From Candidatus Obscuribacterales bacterium (GTDB lineage Bacteria > Cyanobacteriota > Vampirovibrionia > Obscuribacterales > Obscuribacteraceae), in contig JAHBVO010000001.1 in NCBI GenBank assembly GCA_019637435.1, positions 1,116,001 to 1,180,000 on the forward strand: a stretch of DNA of 64,000 bases, read 5' to 3'. Below, piece after piece: positions 6,972 through 16,053 of the stretch. Below the pieces are notes generated by a model. It did not search any database. It was not told the DNA's origin and was given only the letters and a program-made list of their open reading frames with translations. Position 1 is the first letter of the stretch, and each line of letters begins with the position of its first letter. The position numbers were made by a program, and so were the translations under genes.

Positions 6972-7886
6972 ATGCTGGAATTTTTGATTGTATTTGCGCT
7001 GAGCTATGTTTGGCATGCCATGGGCGTCACGATTGGGTATCACAGACTGATTTCGCATAGATCATTCAAGTGTCCCAAGTTCGTCGAGCACTTCTGGGTG
7101 CTCGGCGGTTACCTCGCCTTCGAAGGTTCGCCGATCTGGTGGGCAACTATTCACAGGGCGCACCATAAATACTCGGACACGCCACTCGACCCACATTCAC
7201 CGAAGAATGGCTTGTTCAATTCGCACACCGGCTGGATGTTGAAAGACAAATATCCAGCAGAATTCAGCCCGGAAAGAAACGCAAAAGATTTGATTTCAGA
7301 TCCGGTTTATCGTTTTCTCGACCAGGGCGGAAGCTGGCGCAAGAACCATTCTCTGTGTCTGGCACTCAACCTGATCGTGCGAGCAACGATCCTGGTTGTC
7401 TTCGGATGGCAAGCTGCTCTGGCAAGTTTGCTGGCGGGTCTGGTTGTGTTGCAAATTCCTCTTGCCTTGAACGTACTCTGTCATATTCCCAAGCTTGGAT
7501 ACAAGAACTACAACTCGAAGGATGACAGCGTGAATGTCTGGTGGATCGGTCTTCTTGCAATGGGTGAAGGTTGGCATAATAATCACCATGCCGCACCTGG
7601 CTCAGCGAGAACCGGCATGAGACCTTGGGAATTCGATGCATCGTGGCAGACTATCAAGTTGATGAAGTCGCTCGGGCTGGTTTCTAGAGTCAACGAAATG
7701 ACGCACGAAAAAATGATGGAAAAACAGAAAAAAGAAGAACACACCAAAGTAAAACAGGCTTTGCTTGAAAAGTACAAGGTTGCACCTCGCAGAGCAAATC
7801 ACAAGCTGTCGCCTACCATCGCCGCAGCTATCCCGCCTGTGATCGCAAGTCTCCCTCACGTTTCAAATTTGCCCCCGCTAACCTAA
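6972..7886 (+). CDS. Acyl-lipid/acyl-CoA delta-9 fatty acid desaturase
   Basis: 304 residues, a typical bacterial size. The three di-iron histidine boxes are complete: H24-RLIS-H29, H61-RAH-H65 (HRAHH) and H202-NN-HH206. Four hydrophobic segments flank them. The enzyme introduces a cis double bond into saturated acyl chains at the membrane, using ferredoxin- or cytochrome-type electron donors, and adjusts membrane fluidity. I chose ATG 6972, preceded by GAGGAG seven bases upstream; the longer frame from 6891 adds residues with no family counterpart. A charged Lys/Glu-rich tail (about residues 238-270) is an extension. A GC-rich terminator hairpin follows at 7930. Confidence 0.9.
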   Translation: MLEFLIVFALSYVWHAMGVTIGYHRLISHRSFKCPKFVEHFWVLGGYLAFEGSPIWWATIHRAHHKYSDTPLDPHSPKNGLFNSHTGWMLKDKYPAEFSPERNAKDLISDPVYRFLDQGGSWRKNHSLCLALNLIVRATILVVFGWQAALASLLAGLVVLQIPLALNVLCHIPKLGYKNYNSKDDSVNVWWIGLLAMGEGWHNNHHAAPGSARTGMRPWEFDASWQTIKLMKSLGLVSRVNEMTHEKMMEKQKKEEHTKVKQALLEKYKVAPRRANHKLSPTIAAAIPPVIASLPHVSNLPPLT

Positions 7887-7929
7887 AACCCAAAACGCTT
7901 CCTCGGAAGCTGGAAACATATGTGCCATT

Positions 7930-7970
7930 GCCGGCGGTGTCGCTCTTGTAGCGAGCCGCCGGCTCGTTTA
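7930..7970 (+). terminator. Terminator after the desaturase
   Basis: The stem GCCGGCGG (7930-7937) with CCGCCGGC (7956-7963) is extended by an inner TCGC/GCGA stem around a 7-nt loop. It is followed by TCGTTTATAG. The T-tract is short, so efficiency is uncertain. Confidence 0.45.
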
Positions 7971-8088
7971 TAGAGTCTTTGATGGACGTATCGCAGGAGC
8001 CGTGATGGCGGCAATCGCGAAAAATCACCCTTACCGAATCGCTAATCGTGGTCTAGAATGGAATTACAGCCAGGTAGAGGTTAGCTCT

Positions 8089-8727
8089 GTGACAACGCTC
8101 ACAAAATGCCAGTTAGCCATAGTGGCAGTTTCATGCCTGATGTTTTGCTTCGGTGACGTCGGTGCTCAGACTCATGTTTTTGGGAATTCTTCTTATAAAC
8201 AAACAAGAGCACGCTCTCAGTATGATGAATGCGTGGCGAAAGTTGGAACCAAGGCGCCGGAATTCACAGGCTTAACCTGGGTCAATTCACCGCCTATCAC
8301 TTTAGCTAGCTTGAAGGGCAAAACAGTTCTGCTGCACTTCTGGAGGGGCGATTGCAATTGCTGCCACGAATCAGTCGACGCGATTAGACTTCTTCAGAGG
8401 AACTATTCTTCGATGGGACTTGTAGTTATCGGCATTCGCAAACATGACGACTCTCTGGTTAAAAATTGGGGAGTCGATTTCCCGATTGCCATCGATGAGA
8501 AAGGAAACACTGTCAAAAGGTACTGGTTCGACAACACGTCTGATTGGATCCCAGGGACTTATCTGATCGATAAAAACGGAACAGTCAAATGGGCGTGCCA
8601 TCAGCAATCTTTGTGGCGACCAGTGAAGGCGGCATGTCCGGATTTTACTGCTGTGTCGACAGCGATCAAAAACGAATTGAATCAACCGCAGAAGAAGGTT
8701 TCTCAAGTTTCTAGAGTCGGCCTTTGA
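8089..8727 (+). CDS. Secreted thioredoxin-fold (TlpA/redoxin-like) protein with a CNCC motif
   Basis: About 212 residues from GTG 8089, which follows AGAGG by eight bases and gives a signal peptide (TKCQLAIVAVSCLMFCFGDVGAQ begins the hydrophobic region). The longer frame from 8002 would bury that signal. The redoxin core begins at GTKAPEFTGL; the active-site region is FWRGDCNCCHES, where the usual WCxxC is replaced by Cys-Asn-Cys-Cys with Trp three residues earlier. The cis-Pro region reads WIPGTYLIDKNGTV. It probably acts in the periplasm as a thiol-disulfide or peroxide-reducing protein; the substrate is unknown. Confidence 0.7.
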   Translation: MTTLTKCQLAIVAVSCLMFCFGDVGAQTHVFGNSSYKQTRARSQYDECVAKVGTKAPEFTGLTWVNSPPITLASLKGKTVLLHFWRGDCNCCHESVDAIRLLQRNYSSMGLVVIGIRKHDDSLVKNWGVDFPIAIDEKGNTVKRYWFDNTSDWIPGTYLIDKNGTVKWACHQQSLWRPVKAACPDFTAVSTAIKNELNQPQKKVSQVSRVGL

Positions 8728-9808
8728 GTTTCTCCAGCAACTTCTTTGCCCCCTCGCTCTTCGTCAGGCGATTGATCAAGCTGCGAGTTCTATCGGCGGC
8801 TGCTTGAGGTGCGATGTCTTGAAGGCTGTAGCGGACAAGTTCTTGCACTTGTGCGTCAGTGTCCTCGCCAAGTCTCCTCATAGTATCCTTCAAGTCATAC
8901 AGTCGTTCGACTTTGTACTGACTGATCAAATCGGATGGTGACATTGGAATGAGTTCTACTGAAATCGGAACATCCGCGTTCACCTTGGGAGAGAAAAATT
9001 CAACGGTGAATAGTTCCCTCTCCCCGTCTTTTCGGAAATACATTCGTCTAATATTTTCTTTCTGAAAACCATACGCGGTGAACAGGTCTTTCATGCTTGC
9101 GCCTTGAGTCGGACCGGCTAACATCCTGCCGACCAGTTGGTCCTGGTGGCTTGCTGCATATTCCTGCATACGCTGAGCGGCTAAACGTTTTAAGTCGTTC
9201 TGCTCATTCTTCAATTCTTGTCCGATCGATTTAGCAACTGCGTTAAAATCGATTTTATCGTCATCATGCTTGCCATCGCCGGTGGTGTCCTTGAAGCGAG
9301 CAGCGGGATTGCTTATCAGAACCACAGGAGAATTTGTCTCGAATGAGTGAACTGCAATTTCGTTTTTCGCAAACGGGTCCCGTAACACTAATGGGTTTGC
9401 ATTCAGGCTTTCCGCGCTCAGCTTCGGAAATTGTTTTTCGTCGAAGGACAGGTTCGGCACTGGCGTGAACATGCGCTCAACAGCCGTCATCAATGCCCGA
9501 TCCATACGCTGCTTTGTCATCACGATTGCGCCGCATGCAACATAATTTTGGAAGTCTGACATTCCATGGGTGTGCATCGCCGGTTGGAAGAATAGTTGGT
9601 CTGTAAGCGAGTTCACTACCGCGTCCGAATCGCAGTATCGATAAAACGTTTTCGAGTCTCTATGTGCTATCGAAGTTCCAACTTGTTGAATCGCGTAATA
9701 AGGGGTGTGCATATACCAGGCGTAGACTAATATTCCGAGCACGCATAGCGTAGCGAGCACTATAAGTCCTACGCGCACAAATTTGACGGTCTTGCGTTTG
9801 TCACTCAC
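8711..9808 (-). CDS. DUF2939-like membrane-anchored protein
   Basis: 365 residues: one N-terminal transmembrane anchor (about 11-31) and then an extracytoplasmic domain starting HTPYYAIQQVGTSIAHRDS, which resembles DUF2939 (a PYYA-x-Q start, then a D-x-x-x-F/L segment with a conserved Asp before a Val-Ser-L run). The C-terminus contains helical repeats (YDLKDTMRRLGEDTDAQVQELVRYSLQDIA), HEAT-like. Function unknown. Its start codon overlaps the stop of the WYL regulator gene by four bases (9805-9808), so the two are co-translated and probably functionally linked. Confidence 0.55.
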   Translation of the reverse strand: MSDKRKTVKFVRVGLIVLATLCVLGILVYAWYMHTPYYAIQQVGTSIAHRDSKTFYRYCDSDAVVNSLTDQLFFQPAMHTHGMSDFQNYVACGAIVMTKQRMDRALMTAVERMFTPVPNLSFDEKQFPKLSAESLNANPLVLRDPFAKNEIAVHSFETNSPVVLISNPAARFKDTTGDGKHDDDKIDFNAVAKSIGQELKNEQNDLKRLAAQRMQEYAASHQDQLVGRMLAGPTQGASMKDLFTAYGFQKENIRRMYFRKDGERELFTVEFFSPKVNADVPISVELIPMSPSDLISQYKVERLYDLKDTMRRLGEDTDAQVQELVRYSLQDIAPQAAADRTRSLINRLTKSEGAKKLLEKLKGRL

Positions 9809-10818
9809 TTTATCACCGCCTGGTATGCTTCGTACATTCTTCGGATTTCAGTTCGCTCCTGTTCCACCAGGGACGGTGGCGATATTATCTTCGCGCGCGC
9901 TCCAAATGAACGAATCCAGTGGATAAATTCCCTCGCTTCAGCAAGCTTGATACTAAACTCGACGTCGCCTGTTCCATCCTTCAGTGGCAGAACCTTTCCT
10001 TTAGGATGTCTCTCAACTGCCTCCAAAATGTACGGTGCAATTGTCCTTTCAAACCGCGCCACTATCGGCGGTTGCTTTTCAGCCTCTTCGAGTAGCTTCA
10101 TACTACGGGGGAACGTCATTCCCCAGCCGCAGTTCATCAGGTAGTTAGCCTCTCTGAAGTTTTCCTCCGAATCCTCGTTGATACCGTGACTATCGACGAT
10201 CTTCAAATCCTTGATGCGATCGATTCTGCGAGGGAAGTACACTTTGTCCTTTAAATCTCGGGTTATGCAATACCAACCTCGCTCATGAAACACCATCAGC
10301 AGGGGGAAACCGGTTGCTGTTTCATCTTTACCGACTCGAGGCGTATTGTACACATATCGAACGGCTTGCCGCGTTCGAATCGCTTCTTTCAAGATGCTGA
10401 TCGTTTCAGGTCGATCTTTGCCCTTCATGATGTTGCGCTGTCTGACCGTACTGATGCGCTGACCACTCGCGATGTTCTGACCTCGCTGATGACTCAGTTC
10501 TGTCAATCTGTTTAACACTTCGTGCGCTTCCGGATCATCCATCCTCACACTCAGCATGTGGAGCGCGTCAAGAACCAAACTCATCTCGGAGTCGGAAAGA
10601 GTGCAAATGTCTTCGAGGACGTATCCGCTGCGCAATCGATCTTTGTCGGGCAGCAATTGATAGTCATGTTTCAACACCAGGATGTCTTTCGCAAGTGTTC
10701 TCTCGGTGACCGTGATACCGAGCGCTGGCAGCTCATTCTTCAGACCGGTCAGCGTAATGCCAGGATTGTTGGCGATCACCTTTATAATTGCAGACAGTCG
10801 TTTAATTTTGTCTGACAC
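9805..10818 (-). CDS. WYL-domain transcriptional regulator with N-terminal HTH
   Basis: 337 residues. Residues 1-60 form a winged helix-turn-helix (RLSAIIKVIANNPGITLTGL, then VTERTLAKDILVLKHDY), as in the DeoR-like half of WYL regulators. The WYL domain follows: IRTRQAVRYVY opens it, and the name-giving triad appears as WYC in RGWYCITRDL. A WCX-like C-terminal extension ends near residue 330. WYL proteins sense nucleic acids or nucleotides and often control stress or defence genes. No defence genes are adjacent; the coupled partner is the DUF2939-like membrane protein, which overlaps by four bases. Confidence 0.75.
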   Translation of the reverse strand: MSDKIKRLSAIIKVIANNPGITLTGLKNELPALGITVTERTLAKDILVLKHDYQLLPDKDRLRSGYVLEDICTLSDSEMSLVLDALHMLSVRMDDPEAHEVLNRLTELSHQRGQNIASGQRISTVRQRNIMKGKDRPETISILKEAIRTRQAVRYVYNTPRVGKDETATGFPLLMVFHERGWYCITRDLKDKVYFPRRIDRIKDLKIVDSHGINEDSEENFREANYLMNCGWGMTFPRSMKLLEEAEKQPPIVARFERTIAPYILEAVERHPKGKVLPLKDGTGDVEFSIKLAEAREFIHWIRSFGARAKIISPPSLVEQERTEIRRMYEAYQAVIK

Positions 10819-10847
10819 TGTTGTTCACCTTGTCCAGAGTGTTCCGA

Positions 10848-11690
10848 TTAGATCATTCCGAGTGGAACATCGCGCTTGGGTGCCGGGTAAAGCTCGTCGA
10901 TTTTGGCTATGTCCGCATCCGACAGTTTCAGCTTCAACGCGCCGGCATTTTCTTCAACGTGCTTCATCTTAGATGCTTTTGGAATTGTGAACGTTCCATC
11001 CAGTCTAGTCAGGAAGGCTAGAACCACCTGGCGAACTGTCGCGTCATGGGCTTGTGCGATTGTTTCCAATTCCTTATATTCGCTGCTCTTCGCACCAGGA
11101 ATGGTGCCATACGGCGTGTAGCCTACCAGTGCAATTTCATTTTTCTGACAGAATGGAATCAGCTTTCGTTCGATTCCACGATTATCCAGGTTGTAGAGAA
11201 CCTGATTACAAGCCAATCTACCCGTGCTAAGGCAATCAATGGCCTCTTTCAAATCATCAACGTCAAAGTTGCTAACGCCAAACGACTTGATTTTTCCATC
11301 TTTTTGAAGTTTCTCCATCGCCGCTAAAGTATCGCAAAGGGGAAAGCTTCCGCGCCAGTGCAGCAGATAGCAATCGAGATAGTCTAACTTCAACCGTTTC
11401 AGCGATTTCTCAAGTGCTGAAATGGTACCGGTATAGGTGGCATTCGAAGGAAGAACTTTACTTACTATGTACAGCTTTGAACGATCAATTCCGATTAGTG
11501 CTTCTTGAATTACTTCCTCGGCACGTCCGTACATTTCAGCAGTATCGATGTGCGTTAAACCTAGCTCTGCTCCTCTGCGCAATGAGTCAATAGCCTCTTT
11601 TCGCGCATTGCCGGACTCAGGTACTTGCCAGGTTCCCTGTCCGATTATTGATACCGACTCGTCTGTGTATCCGAATTTTCTAGTGCTCAT
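10848..11690 (-). CDS. Aldo/keto reductase
   Basis: 280 residues, full length. The catalytic tetrad is present: Asp49 and Tyr54 (HIDTAEMYG), Lys78 (IVSKV) and His111 (YLLHW). The cofactor region near IPKASKMKHVEENAGA carries the typical NADPH 2'-phosphate-binding Lys. It is a soluble TIM-barrel oxidoreductase that reduces aldehydes or ketones with NADPH; the physiological substrate cannot be read from the sequence. It lies between the WYL gene and the HEAT-repeat gene on the same strand with short gaps, so co-transcription is possible. Confidence 0.88.
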   Translation of the reverse strand: MSTRKFGYTDESVSIIGQGTWQVPESGNARKEAIDSLRRGAELGLTHIDTAEMYGRAEEVIQEALIGIDRSKLYIVSKVLPSNATYTGTISALEKSLKRLKLDYLDCYLLHWRGSFPLCDTLAAMEKLQKDGKIKSFGVSNFDVDDLKEAIDCLSTGRLACNQVLYNLDNRGIERKLIPFCQKNEIALVGYTPYGTIPGAKSSEYKELETIAQAHDATVRQVVLAFLTRLDGTFTIPKASKMKHVEENAGALKLKLSDADIAKIDELYPAPKRDVPLGMI

Positions 11691-11709
11691 GTGGCTGGAC
11701 CCAATACAT

Positions 11710-12846
11710 TTACAGGCTGATGTGATACTTGATTTCGTTTTCCAGCAAATCGATCTTCTCTTTGAGCTCAGGCGTTTTTGCGCCTTCGCTCTGATGCCAC
11801 TTCGCGATTAAGCTGCGAACTGTAGTTAGAAGTTCGCGGTCTCCACCGTGAATCAGCAAGCCACGCTTCTCGGTGAGAACGCGCTCGGCGATAGTCGCGA
11901 CGTGTTTCATGATCTCATCCACGTCGCCGGAGATTGGAAGGAGAGCACTCGCAATGTGTGCAGCATCAGCAGATTCCAGTTTCTTCTCGTCGAGCATTTT
12001 GTACATCGTCGGGACTGCTTTCGAGGCATTCTTTCCGAGTCGACCGAGTGCTTTCGCCGCTTCACCTTTTCCTGTGGAACCGCTCGATGAGTTATCCAAC
12101 TTTAGCGCCACCCAATCAGCTTGAACCGCTTCGAGCAGAATATCGACCAGGTTTTCCGCATCCGGCGCATGTCTGCTCAGGTGAATTGCCGCCCACCAGC
12201 GATTCTTCGGCTCGTCACTTTTTAGAACCGGCTTCAGAACTTCGATAATCTCTTTGGGATTACCGCTCGCTTCCGGATACCACTTAACCGCTTGCCGGCA
12301 ACCATCTGCGACAGCCTGTTTCAAAAGGTCGTTCAACAGGCTCGCGCGTGGAAGCAAATTGTTCAGGATGTTCATATTTGCCTGCTCCCACGAATTGCCT
12401 CGTGAGTAGTCGCGAGCGTCAATTGCCTTCGCAACCGCTACCGGCAAGCCTTTCTCCTCGACCGATGCAAGATACTCGTCCACGGTAGATTTCTGAAACT
12501 GGCGCCACGGGTTGTTTATGACAGAGGTGAGATATTCGTGATACTTCGGGTCAATCTTCTTGAATAGCTCCGGAAATTCGTTTCTAAGCGCTGGATCGAG
12601 TTCCACCGCTGGTTTCTCCATGGTTGAAGTTGGGAATTCCGACGCAGACGCTTGAAATTCCGAGGTCTTAGCCTCTGGCGCTTGACTCTTCACCGCAGAT
12701 TTTGGTTTTGCCTCCTTTACCTTTGCAGCAGGCGCCGCTTTCGGGCTGGACTTGGAGGAACTGGACTTCTTCGTCTCCTTCTTCGCAGGCTCTTTGGGGG
12801 CGGAGCTTGACTTCTTCTTGCTTGAATCAGCTTTCTTTCCAGGCAT
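11710..12846 (-). CDS. HEAT/armadillo-like protein with a histone H1-like tail
   Basis: 378 residues. The first ~75 are Lys/Ser/Ala/Pro-rich (KKSSSSKSSPKAAPAAKVKE), like eukaryotic H1 tails and bacterial Hc1-like proteins. The rest is alpha-helical with HEAT-type units (NRWWAAIHLSRHAPDAENLV; GEAAKALGRLGKNASKAVPTM). No signal peptide. The tail suggests binding to nucleic acid or another polyanion and the repeats a protein partner; both are inferences. It ends 19 bp before the aldo/keto reductase start, so the two are probably co-transcribed. Confidence 0.6.
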   Translation of the reverse strand: MPGKKADSSKKKSSSAPKEPAKKETKKSSSSKSSPKAAPAAKVKEAKPKSAVKSQAPEAKTSEFQASASEFPTSTMEKPAVELDPALRNEFPELFKKIDPKYHEYLTSVINNPWRQFQKSTVDEYLASVEEKGLPVAVAKAIDARDYSRGNSWEQANMNILNNLLPRASLLNDLLKQAVADGCRQAVKWYPEASGNPKEIIEVLKPVLKSDEPKNRWWAAIHLSRHAPDAENLVDILLEAVQADWVALKLDNSSSGSTGKGEAAKALGRLGKNASKAVPTMYKMLDEKKLESADAAHIASALLPISGDVDEIMKHVATIAERVLTEKRGLLIHGGDRELLTTVRSLIAKWHQSEGAKTPELKEKIDLLENEIKYHISL

Positions 12847-12954
12847 CGGCGTAAAACCTTCATCTATTTATAGAGAAACCAAACCGATTCTAGCAAATTG
12901 CGCAGTTAGGCTCATGAACGAACCTTTGACATCGTTGTTTGTTATGCTGTTGGC

Positions 12955-14907
12955 ATGATGTTAAAGCCTGCGATTAAACCGACCGCGACAACGATATTCA
13001 AAGCATTTACGTTGACGATAGCACTGACCTGCGCGCCCGCTTTGCTCCGCACCGCAGATGGTGCGGCTTCCTCCACGCCGACGGAGAGCAGAGCCAACGG
13101 CACATTGAAACTCGCTACAACTGTTCTGTCTCCTTCGAGTGACTCTACGGATGCTGCGTTGAACGCTGCAAATGCAGCATTCTTCAACGGCAATTTCGAA
13201 GCAGCCAGCGAATATTGTTTACATCTTTTGGGGGCGAAACATGGCAAAGGCGCGAAGTCCGCATCCGCAGACCCGTCCGAAGAGATGGTCGAGGATAGCT
13301 CCGCTTCCGACGTCCGAATCTTTATAAATCTCGGTTCGTGTTTTCTCGGAATGAAACAATACGCACGTGCCGAAAAATGGTTCGAGCACGCCGAAAAGAT
13401 TCTCGACAAGACGAACTCTACCGACGCGCTCGCTATCGCGGACTGCAAATTAGGCTTAGCAGAGTGCCACTATATGCAGGGGCGCGGGAAGCAGTCGCTC
13501 AAAGATTATAGTGGTGCTGTCGAGTCTTACCAGAAGACTCTTGGGTTGATGCATCCAGACGTGGTTCCAGCCGTTGAGGGACTCGCCGGAAGTTACTACA
13601 TTGAGGGTGATTTCAAATCTGCGCTTCCGTTATATGAGCATGTGGCGCGAATAGATCTCGCTGAAAAAGGGCCTACTAATTTACGAACCGGTTTGTCTCT
13701 AAACAGCTTGGCCGAGATCTACTATCAGTTAAACGATTGCGAAAATTCCCGCAAGATGTTCGAGCAGGCGTTCTGGATTTTTAAGAAGCACAACGCGGAT
13801 CGTTTGCTCAGGCAAGTCGAAACTGTTTCCGTAAGAACAGCTGACACCGATGCTTCTACCATGCGGAAGCGCATCAATGATGTTGTTCTCGGCACCAACA
13901 ACTTACCGGATATCGCCAAGGAAACTTTGAGTTTGCTGAAGTCTGATGATTTTGATGGCCAGCAGATACAGTTTGAGATGCGTCCAAAGAATTTTGAAAA
14001 CTGGCGGGTGGCACGTCGCAACGTTGAAGAGTCGCTCTTCATTTCCATCGACCCTACCGTAAACCAGAAGGGCATTCTCGTTTGCCTGCATGGTCTCGGT
14101 TTGAACTCGAAGAGTTTCAATGACTTCTCCGCGAAGATTACGCCATTCGGCTACGGCGTAATCGCACTCGATGTGCGCGGTTTTGGTTCCTTTGCGATGG
14201 AGAAGGGATTGGACAAGCTCGACCTCGACACCGGGCTCGAAGATCTTGCAGCCAGCGTTAGTTTGATTAAGGCGCATAGTCCGGGTCTTCCGATTATCGT
14301 GCTCGGTGAGTCCATGGGGGGCGCTCTGGCGGTACAACTCGCGGCGAAACATCCTGAGCTTGTGAATGCCCTGATAAGCGCTGTTCCGTCGAGCAAGCGT
14401 TTCAAATCGACCCAGACCAATTTGCTGGTCGGATTAAAGTTGATTGAAGGCAAAAAGAAACCAATTGAAATTGGAAAGCGTGTTATCGAACAATCAACAG
14501 CCGATGAAAGTGTGCGAGCGGTGTGGATGAACGATCCTGGAAACCGACTACAGTTATCGGCTGAGGAGCTCGTGCGGTTTCAAAACTTTATGAAGGAAAC
14601 CGAGAAAGTTGCAAAAGATGTTAAGGCTATACCCGCGATAATTTTTCAAGGCTTCCGAGATCATCTCGTTAAACCTGAAGGCACTATCGCGCTATATGGC
14701 GCGCTGGGGACTCCTCAGAAAGACTTGGTCCTGGTCGGTGATTCCGAACATTTGATCTTCGAGGAAGGTCAGGCTCCCGATGATATTGTGCGCATGCTGG
14801 CTGGGTGGTTGGATAGTCACATCGGGGTTAAGGAGAAGCTAAGACGGTCACCGAACCCGGTACCAGACCCGGTGACCTCCGGTTCAGTAAACACAAGCTC
14901 GGACTAG
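12955..14907 (+). CDS. TPR - alpha/beta-hydrolase fusion, probably exported
   Basis: 650 residues. An N-terminal hydrophobic segment (about 17-33) suggests a signal peptide or anchor. Residues ~60-290 are TPR repeats (RIFINLGSCFLGMKQYARAEKWF; GLSLNSLAEIYYQLNDCEN). From ~350 there is a serine-hydrolase domain of the monoglyceride-lipase type: oxyanion region CLHGLG, nucleophile elbow GESMGG, likely acid in GFRDHLVKPEG and His in GDSEHLIF. It probably hydrolyses an ester or lipid; the TPR part may recruit substrate or partners. A GGTCACCG/CGGTGACC inverted repeat lies inside the last codons. Confidence 0.75.
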   Translation: MMLKPAIKPTATTIFKAFTLTIALTCAPALLRTADGAASSTPTESRANGTLKLATTVLSPSSDSTDAALNAANAAFFNGNFEAASEYCLHLLGAKHGKGAKSASADPSEEMVEDSSASDVRIFINLGSCFLGMKQYARAEKWFEHAEKILDKTNSTDALAIADCKLGLAECHYMQGRGKQSLKDYSGAVESYQKTLGLMHPDVVPAVEGLAGSYYIEGDFKSALPLYEHVARIDLAEKGPTNLRTGLSLNSLAEIYYQLNDCENSRKMFEQAFWIFKKHNADRLLRQVETVSVRTADTDASTMRKRINDVVLGTNNLPDIAKETLSLLKSDDFDGQQIQFEMRPKNFENWRVARRNVEESLFISIDPTVNQKGILVCLHGLGLNSKSFNDFSAKITPFGYGVIALDVRGFGSFAMEKGLDKLDLDTGLEDLAASVSLIKAHSPGLPIIVLGESMGGALAVQLAAKHPELVNALISAVPSSKRFKSTQTNLLVGLKLIEGKKKPIEIGKRVIEQSTADESVRAVWMNDPGNRLQLSAEELVRFQNFMKETEKVAKDVKAIPAIIFQGFRDHLVKPEGTIALYGALGTPQKDLVLVGDSEHLIFEEGQAPDDIVRMLAGWLDSHIGVKEKLRRSPNPVPDPVTSGSVNTSSD

Positions 14908-14987
14908 ATTTCCGCTTTATAGATAGAATATCTTTGTGCAGGGAAGAATAATGTGACGCCTTCTGCATAGTTTGCTATAAGGGGAAA

Positions 14988-16034
14988 ATGCGCCTCGCAC
15001 TTTTTGTTAACGACATTCAAACAGAAAAGGTCACCTACACGACCAACCTTTTCGCCATAACTGCGATAAACCGCGGTCATGAGGCCTGGGTCATCAGCGC
15101 CGAGGATTTCATTTATGACCGTGACGAGCGCATCAAGGCGCGTGCGCGCCATGCTCCGAAATCCAACTACAAGAGCGCACAAGCCTATTTATCAGATCTT
15201 CAAAGTAACAAGGCAAGAATTGAGGAAATCTGCCTCGATCAATTTGATGTTTTGATGCTGCGGAGCGATCCGTCGGAGGAGAGTGGAACGCGGCATTGGG
15301 CGCAGTCGGTAGGAGTCGATTTTGGCAGAGAGGCGATGCGGCACGGCGTGATCGTGGTCAACGATCCTGATGGTCTTGCTCGTGCGCGTAACAAGATGTA
15401 CTTCCAAACGTTTCCCGAACAGGTTCGACCGCGCACGGTTATCACGCGCAGCCGAGAAAAAATCCGCGAGTTTGCGAAAGAAATGGGCAACTGGATGGTT
15501 TTGAAACCGCTTCAAGGTTCAGGCGGCAAAGGCGTTTTCCTCGTCAAGCCCGAGGATATGTCTAATCTCAATCAAATTATCGAGTCGCTGAGTAAAGACG
15601 GTTACATTATCGCGCAGGAGTATTTGCCGGCTGCTGCGAAGGGTGATGTCCGGCTGTTCATGATGAATGGTCATGCTCTTCGCTACAAAGGAAAGTATGC
15701 TGCGTTTAGAAGAATGGGAGCAGAAGGTGACATTCGAAGCAACGTCCACGCCGGCGGAAGTGTCGAGCAGGCGGTCATCACTGATGAAGCTCTTGAGCTC
15801 TGCAAAATTGTCAGACCTAAACTCGTACAGGATGGAATGTTTCTTGTCGGTTTGGATATCGTCGGCGATAAACTGATGGAGATCAACGTGTTCAGTCCGG
15901 GTGGGCTTGTTAACGCTCAACGTTTTGAAGGTGTGAATTTTTCGCACGCGGTAATAGATTCGCTTGAGAGTAAAGTCGATTACATGCGGTTTTACAAGCG
16001 GAATTTTTGCAACGTTGAAATGTGTACGCTGTAA
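14988..16034 (+). CDS. Glutathione synthetase-like ATP-grasp enzyme
   Basis: 348 residues, close to the ~315 of GshB. The N-terminal domain has the RxDP-like segment LMLRSDPS. The ATP-grasp core shows WMVLKPLQGSGGKGVF (phosphate-binding loop), the hinge IAQEYLP, GDVRLFMMNG, and the magnesium-binding end MEINVFSPGG. GshB joins gamma-glutamylcysteine and glycine to form glutathione. No gshA is adjacent, so the substrate could be another thiol or peptide. SD AGGGG precedes the ATG. It converges on the TPR-protease gene with only 20 bp between stops. Confidence 0.8.
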   Translation: MRLALFVNDIQTEKVTYTTNLFAITAINRGHEAWVISAEDFIYDRDERIKARARHAPKSNYKSAQAYLSDLQSNKARIEEICLDQFDVLMLRSDPSEESGTRHWAQSVGVDFGREAMRHGVIVVNDPDGLARARNKMYFQTFPEQVRPRTVITRSREKIREFAKEMGNWMVLKPLQGSGGKGVFLVKPEDMSNLNQIIESLSKDGYIIAQEYLPAAAKGDVRLFMMNGHALRYKGKYAAFRRMGAEGDIRSNVHAGGSVEQAVITDEALELCKIVRPKLVQDGMFLVGLDIVGDKLMEINVFSPGGLVNAQRFEGVNFSHAVIDSLESKVDYMRFYKRNFCNVEMCTL

Positions 16035-16053
16035 TTAGTTTCTCACGCTCTCT

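Noticed and set aside
12942..13448. 168-codon minus-strand frame opposite the TPR-hydrolase gene
   Set aside because: It is antisense to a clear TPR/signal-peptide coding region; its Ala/Ser-rich composition reflects the opposite strand.
14847..14876. GGTCACCG/CGGTGACC inverted repeat as a terminator
   Set aside because: It lies inside the last codons of the hydrolase gene and has no T-run after it.
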